In this document: piece after piece, positions 59,539-64,000 of the stretch
Position numbering within the stretch: the first letter of the stretch is position 1
How the letters are laid out: each line of letters starts with the position of its first letter
Assembly: GCA_023252195.1 (NCBI GenBank)
Contig: JAHEXI010000003.1
Coordinates: 248,001 to 312,000 of the forward strand
Direction: 5' to 3'
Length of the DNA stretch: 64,000 bases
Origin: Pseudonocardiales bacterium
Lineage (GTDB): Bacteria; Actinomycetota; Actinomycetes; Mycobacteriales; Pseudonocardiaceae
The notes under the pieces: generated by a model
The model's database searches: none
Told to the model about the DNA's origin: nothing
What the model saw: the letters and a program-made list of their open reading frames with translations, nothing else
Program-made: the position numbers and the translations under genes

Positions 59539-62500
59539 CTACCGGGCGGTTGTCCGAGCGTGCTCGGGGGTGTCGGTGGGGTTGTGCAGATGTGAGTAGA
59601 TCAGGGTGAGCAGCAGGTCGGTGTCTACGGGCTTGGTGACATAGTCGTTCGCGCCGGACGCCAAGCTCTTCGCGCGGTCCTCCTTCATCGCCTTCGCGGT
59701 CACCGCGATGATGGGCAGGTCGGCGTAGCGGCTCAGGTTGCGGATCGCGGCGATGGTCGCGTTACCGTCCAGCTCGGGCATCATCACGTCCATCAGAACC
59801 AGCGCGATGTCCTCGTTGCGCTCCAGCGCGCGGACTCCGGCCACTCCGTTGTCGGCGAACACGACGTGCAGGCCGTGCGCCTCGAGCATGCTGCTCAACG
59901 CGAAGACGTTGCGCAGGTCGTCGTCGACAATAAGGATCTTCTCCCCGTGGAACCGTGACGGCGCCTCATCGCCAGCCCAGGGTGCAGAACCGGAGTGCAG
60001 CTGCGGCAGCGACCGGGCGGTCGACACCAGCTCCTGAGGGATGAGCTCGTCGGGGGTGGCGTCCTGCGCCGTACCGTCAGGCACCGCCAGGTGTGATGCC
60101 TCGGCGACCTCGGGCAGATAAAGGGTGAACACACTGCCCACCCCAGGCTCGCTGCTGACCGCGAGTTCACCCCCGAGCAGCTGGGTCAGCTGGCGGCTGA
60201 TCGACAAGCCGAGTCCGGTGCCGCCGTAGCGACGGCTGGTGGTGCCGTCGGCCTGCTGGAAAGCCTCGAAGATCACCGACAGCTTCTCAGCGGGGATCCC
60301 GATGCCGGTGTCGTGCACCTCGAAAGCCACCCGGGAGGCTGCGGCGCGCAGCGCTGTGCCCACAACCTCGTCAGCAGACGCGGGCCGGATCCGCAGCGCC
60401 ACGCCGCCCTCATCGGTGAACTTCACCGCGTTGGACATCAAGTTTCGCAGCACCTGCTGTAGGCGCTGCTCGTCGGTGTGCAGCAGCGCCGGCAGCGTCG
60501 GATCGAGCTCCACGGTGAAGTGCAGCGCCTTCTCTGCGGCCAGCGGCTCGCACAGGGTCTTGACGTAGTTCACCACGCCGGTCATCGCCACATCGGACAG
60601 CGACGGATCCATCCGGCCGGCTTCGACCTTGGCCAGGTCAAGGATGTCGTTGATCAGCTGCAGCAGGTCGCTACCGGCGGAGTGGATGGTTCTGGCGAAT
60701 TCCACCTGCTTGTCCGACAGGTTGCCGTCGAGGTTGTCGGCCAGCAGCTTGGCCAACACCAGCGCGCTGTTAAGCGGGGTACGCAACTCATGAGACATGT
60801 TCGCCATGAAGTCCGACTTGTAGCGTGATGCGGCAGCGAGCTGGGCGGCCCGGTCCTCGATCTCCTGGCGGGCCAGCTCGATCTCAGCGTTCTTGATCTC
60901 GATGTCGCGGTTCTGGGTGGCCAGCAGAGCGGCTTTCTCGGCCAGCTCGGTGTTGGACTTCTGCAGCTCGTGCTGCTGAGCCTGCAGCCGCCGCGAACCC
61001 AAGGTCAGCTCCTGGGCCAACCGCTGCGACTCGGCCAGCAGCGCTTCGGTGCGGGAGTTGGCCAGGATGGTGTTGACGTTGACGCCGATCGCCTCGCGAA
61101 GTAGTTCGAGGAGGTCCCGGTGCACCGTGGTGAATTCGTTGACCGAGGCAAGCTCGATCACACCCAACGCCTGGTCCTCGAACAGCAACGGCAGCACGAG
61201 CACGTTGGTCGGTGCGGCGGAGCCTAGACCGGAGCTGATCGCGGCGTACTGCGGCGGCGCCTCGGTGACCAGGATCGTCCGCTTGTCCAACGCCGCCTGG
61301 CCGACCAGCGACTCGCCGAGGGCGAAGCGGCGGATCGTCAAGGGATCTTGGATGCCATAACCAGCGGCGAACTCCAGAACAGTCGGTCCGTCGTCATCAG
61401 TGCGGACCATGAAGAAGGCCCCTTGTTGCGCCGCTACCAAGGGGGCGAGCTCGCTGAGCACCAGTGAGGCAACGGTAGCCAGGTCGCGGTGGCCCTGCAT
61501 GAGGCCGGACAGCCGCGCGAGGTTGGTCTTGAGCCAGTCCTGTTCCTGGTTGGTCAGGGTGGCCACCTTGAGGTTGGCGACCATCTGGTTGATGTTGTCC
61601 TTGAGCTCGGCGACCTCGCCGGAGGCGTCGACGGTGATCTGGCGGGTCAAATCGCCGGCAGTCACCGCGGTGGCGACCGCAGCGATCGCGCGCACCTGGG
61701 TCGTGAGGTTGCCGGCCAGGCGGTTGACGTTCTCGGTCAGCCGCTCCCAGGTGCCGGACACTCCGATCACCTCGGCCTGCCCGCCGAGCTTGCCCTCGGT
61801 GCCCACCTCGCGGGCCACCCGGGTGACCTCGGAAGCGAATGCCGATAGCCGGTCGACCATGGTATTGATCGTGGTCTTAAGCTCGAGGATCTCGCCCCGA
61901 GCGTCCACATCGATCTTCTTGGACAGGTCGCCGCTGGCCACGGCGGTCGTCACCTGGGCGATGTTACGAACCTGACTGGTCAGGTTGTTGGCCATGAAGT
62001 TGACGCTGTCGGTGAGGTCCTTCCAGGTTCCGGCGACGTTGGGTACCCGGGCCTGACCGCCGAGGGTCCCTTCGGTGCCCACCTCGCGGGCCACTCGGGT
62101 GACCTCGTCGGCGAACGCACGCAGGGTGTCGACCATCCGGTTGATCGTCTCGGCCAGCGCGGCCACCTCACCGCGAGCCTCGACCGTGATCTTCTTGGAC
62201 AGGTCGCCGCCGGCCACCGCGGTGGCCACCGTGGCAATGCCTTGCACCTGGCTGGTCAGGTTCTCCGCCATGCCGTTGACGTTGTCGGTGAGTGCCTTCC
62301 AGGTGCCGGCGACCCCACGGACTCGTGCCTGGCCACCGAGCTTGCCCTCGCTGCCCACCTCGTGCGCCACCCGGGTGACCTCGTCGGCGAAGGCGGACAG
62401 CTGGTCGACCATGGTGTTGAGGGTGTTCTTCAACTCCAGGATCTCACCCCGGGCGTCGACGGTGATCTTGCGGCTGAGGTCGCCGCGGGCCACCGCGGTG

Positions 62501-63420
62501 GCGACATGGGCGATGCTGCGCACCTGGCCGGTGAGGTTGCCGGCCATGACATTGACCGAGTCGGTGAGGTCGCGCCACGTCCCGGCTACGCCGGGCACTT
62601 CCGCCTGACCGCCCAGCCGGCCTTCGCTGCCGACCTCGCGAGCCACCCGGGTGACTTCGGCAGCGAAGGCGGAGAGTTGGTCGACCATGGTGTTGAGGGT
62701 GTCTTTGAGCTCCAGCAGTTCCCCAGAAACCTCCACAGTGATCTTGCGGCTGAGGTCGCCGCGGGCCACGGCGGTGGCGACTTGGGCGATGTCGCGCACC
62801 TGGGCGGTGAGGTTGCCGGCCATGACGTTGACCGAGTCGGTGAGGTCGCGCCAGGTCCCCGCCACTCCTGGGACCTGCGCCTGGCCGCCCAACCGGCCCT
62901 CGGTGCCGACCTCGCGGGCTACCCTGGTGACCTCAGCGGCGAACAGCGACAACTGATCGAGCAAGCCGTTGACGGTGTGGCCCAACCGGGCGAAATCGCC
63001 CCGCAGCGGCTGCTCCGACACCCGTGACGACAGGTCACCTTCAGATACCGCGGCCAGCACCCTCGCCAGCTCGGTGGTCGGCCGGGTCAGGTCATCGATC
63101 AGACCGTTGATTGCAGCGGCGGCCAGCGACCACCCCCCGCCGCTGCCGTCGGCGAGCCGTTCGCCCGTCCGCCCGTCCTGGCCGACCGCTCCGCGCACCC
63201 GGACTAGCTCACCGACCAGGGACTGGTTGCGTTGAGCGATTTGGTTGATCACCGTCGCGATCCGGCCGGCCAGGTTGGTGTCGGTGACCGCCAGGCGCCG
63301 CCGGAAGTTGCCGTCGCGAAGCTCCTCCAAGGCCAGCAGGATTCGTTCGAGCGTGGCGGGATCGAGTGGATCCAGCCGCCCGGTAAGTGATTCTGCAGCC
63401 GACGCGGGGTGCGCGCTCAC
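59539..63420 (-). CDS. Hybrid histidine kinase with HAMP-repeat array, GAF and receiver domains
   Basis: The 1293-residue cytoplasmic protein begins with five ~92-residue repeats at about 130-600. Each carries [18 protein letters not shown], MAxNL and GDLSxKI-type HAMP signatures; a more diverged unit precedes them. A GAF domain spans about 640-790 and a coiled coil about 800-860. The histidine kinase core has [10 protein letters not shown] (His near 877) and HATPase motifs ([22 protein letters not shown]). A C-terminal receiver follows ([19 protein letters not shown]). No membrane span is seen. The architecture resembles fungal group III osmosensor-type kinases and occurs in actinobacteria. 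GTG 63420 is the likely start. Confidence 0.93.
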   Translation of the reverse strand: MSAHPASAAESLTGRLDPLDPATLERILLALEELRDGNFRRRLAVTDTNLAGRIATVINQIAQRNQSLVGELVRVRGAVGQDGRTGERLADGSGGGWSLAAAAINGLIDDLTRPTTELARVLAAVSEGDLSSRVSEQPLRGDFARLGHTVNGLLDQLSLFAAEVTRVAREVGTEGRLGGQAQVPGVAGTWRDLTDSVNVMAGNLTAQVRDIAQVATAVARGDLSRKITVEVSGELLELKDTLNTMVDQLSAFAAEVTRVAREVGSEGRLGGQAEVPGVAGTWRDLTDSVNVMAGNLTGQVRSIAHVATAVARGDLSRKITVDARGEILELKNTLNTMVDQLSAFADEVTRVAHEVGSEGKLGGQARVRGVAGTWKALTDNVNGMAENLTSQVQGIATVATAVAGGDLSKKITVEARGEVAALAETINRMVDTLRAFADEVTRVAREVGTEGTLGGQARVPNVAGTWKDLTDSVNFMANNLTSQVRNIAQVTTAVASGDLSKKIDVDARGEILELKTTINTMVDRLSAFASEVTRVAREVGTEGKLGGQAEVIGVSGTWERLTENVNRLAGNLTTQVRAIAAVATAVTAGDLTRQITVDASGEVAELKDNINQMVANLKVATLTNQEQDWLKTNLARLSGLMQGHRDLATVASLVLSELAPLVAAQQGAFFMVRTDDDGPTVLEFAAGYGIQDPLTIRRFALGESLVGQAALDKRTILVTEAPPQYAAISSGLGSAAPTNVLVLPLLFEDQALGVIELASVNEFTTVHRDLLELLREAIGVNVNTILANSRTEALLAESQRLAQELTLGSRRLQAQQHELQKSNTELAEKAALLATQNRDIEIKNAEIELARQEIEDRAAQLAAASRYKSDFMANMSHELRTPLNSALVLAKLLADNLDGNLSDKQVEFARTIHSAGSDLLQLINDILDLAKVEAGRMDPSLSDVAMTGVVNYVKTLCEPLAAEKALHFTVELDPTLPALLHTDEQRLQQVLRNLMSNAVKFTDEGGVALRIRPASADEVVGTALRAAASRVAFEVHDTGIGIPAEKLSVIFEAFQQADGTTSRRYGGTGLGLSISRQLTQLLGGELAVSSEPGVGSVFTLYLPEVAEASHLAVPDGTAQDATPDELIPQELVSTARSLPQLHSGSAPWAGDEAPSRFHGEKILIVDDDLRNVFALSSMLEAHGLHVVFADNGVAGVRALERNEDIALVLMDVMMPELDGNATIAAIRNLSRYADLPIIAVTAKAMKEDRAKSLASGANDYVTKPVDTDLLLTLIYSHLHNPTDTPEHARTTAR

Positions 63421-63548
63421 GATGAGCCTCCTAAGACATCAATGCTTAACGCCCGCAGCGTGCCACGATTGGTCTCGGGTTTCGACCCCGAGCACACCAG
63501 TCGGGGACTACCCTCACTGCGACGCGGTCGGATCTGGGAGGAGATGCC

Positions 63549-64000
63549 GTGGCATCTGACCGGCGCCCGGTTGCCGAGCTGCTGGTACCGGGGCTGCCCC
63601 GGCTACTTGATGATGTCGACCAAGCAGTGATCGTGGAAGACGGGTCGGGCCGGATCCAACTGCTCAACGCGGCGGCCCGCCGGCTGTTTCCGCACCTGGT
63701 CCTCGGCGATGAGTTCGAACGCAGTGGCGAGTTCGTCCTCGCGGGACCCGGCGGTCGCCGGGTCGGCGGACGGCTTCGGCCCCTCGCCGATGGCTGGCAT
63801 GCCTGGGTGGTCAATGCCAGCGTCACTGATGAGCAGTTCATTCAGAAGGCAAACCGAGTGCTGGCGGCCGCGGTGGCCCACAATGTGACGGCGGGCGCGC
63901 TGGTTGCGCTGGCCGTTCCGACTGTGGGGCAGCAGGCCGCGGTGCTGCTGCCGGCGCCGCGCGCGCGGATGTCGTGGTGGCACTGCGGCGGTGCCGGACT
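63549..64000 (+). CDS. N-terminal part of a PAS-like sensor protein, cut by the window edge
   Basis: GTG 63549 follows GGGAGGAG; at least 150 residues are visible, divergent from the large kinase. RPVAELLVPGLPRLLDDVDQ and AVIVEDGSGRIQLLNAAARR look like a PAS domain. A short Gly/Arg loop (GPGGRRVGGRLRPL) follows, then a region ending SWWHCGGAGL at the edge. Such N termini often precede SpoIIE phosphatase or kinase domains, but that part is not in view. Function is open. Confidence 0.6.
   Translation, partial: MASDRRPVAELLVPGLPRLLDDVDQAVIVEDGSGRIQLLNAAARRLFPHLVLGDEFERSGEFVLAGPGGRRVGGRLRPLADGWHAWVVNASVTDEQFIQKANRVLAAAVAHNVTAGALVALAVPTVGQQAAVLLPAPRARMSWWHCGGAG

Noticed and set aside
61489-63027. 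Plus-strand frames opposite the HAMP repeats
   Set aside because: Their internal repetition simply mirrors the repeated kinase codons on the minus strand.

Overview
The window is high-GC actinobacterial chromosome, densely coding on both strands, with many GTG starts and AGGAGG-type ribosome binding sites. Mycothiol-dependent formaldehyde dehydrogenase, SepH, DUF2530, DUF2537 and DUF3027 proteins point to Actinobacteria. From memory, the order moaC - mogA/moaE - moaD - cold-shock protein - MFS - DUF3027 - DUF2530 - MarR - TrmH - DUF2537 - sepH - serC - citA - gltA follows the Mycobacterium tuberculosis block around Rv0864-Rv0896. A Pseudonocardiales-like relative is my best guess; no rRNA or tRNA gene was seen to fix the taxon.

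Layout. 0.2-4.7 kb: an L,D-transpeptidase, a secreted protein and molybdenum-cofactor genes (moaC, a mogA-moaE fusion, moaD, a TOBE-domain regulator). 4.7-8.3 kb: an accessory minus-strand region with an HExxH peptide-modification-type enzyme carrying a PqqD-like tail, small ORFs, decayed tandem duplications and a GntR regulator; it resembles a remodelled RiPP locus. 8.6-22.6 kb: conserved actinobacterial housekeeping and envelope genes, including a DUF3027/sacsin-like ATPase pair, a DrrAB-type ABC exporter, MarR and a GCS2-type ligase. 22.6-42.4 kb: a heterodimeric ABC exporter, sepH, serC, purC, flavin and RibD-like reductases, two citrate synthases, pdxH, mtnA, mscR with its MBL-fold partner, a PHP protein, an FprA-type reductase, a HAD phosphatase, and an IS630 transposase that has lost its catalytic core.

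42.6-54.3 kb is the most distinctive region: a form I aerobic CO dehydrogenase locus. The plus-strand operon coxM-coxS-coxL is followed by an XdhC-YHS fusion, coxG, five very small single-span membrane proteins and a DUF1059 protein. It meets, at a perfect hairpin terminator, a minus-strand operon of two small unknown proteins, coxD, coxE, another unknown and a GIY-YIG-like protein. CoxL carries the form I active-site motif AYRCSFR. The molybdenum-cofactor genes 40 kb away could supply this enzyme. The small membrane-protein cassette is the best candidate for an undescribed component, possibly linking CO dehydrogenase to the membrane and quinone pool.

54.4-64 kb: a superoxide dismutase, secreted and membrane proteins of unknown function, a 1293-residue HAMP-repeat hybrid histidine kinase, and the start of a divergent gene cut by the window edge. 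Long perfect palindromes recur between genes; two pairs share sequence and form small families. A DtxR/IdeR-like box over a consensus promoter at about 19.65 kb may drive a short iron-regulated transcript.
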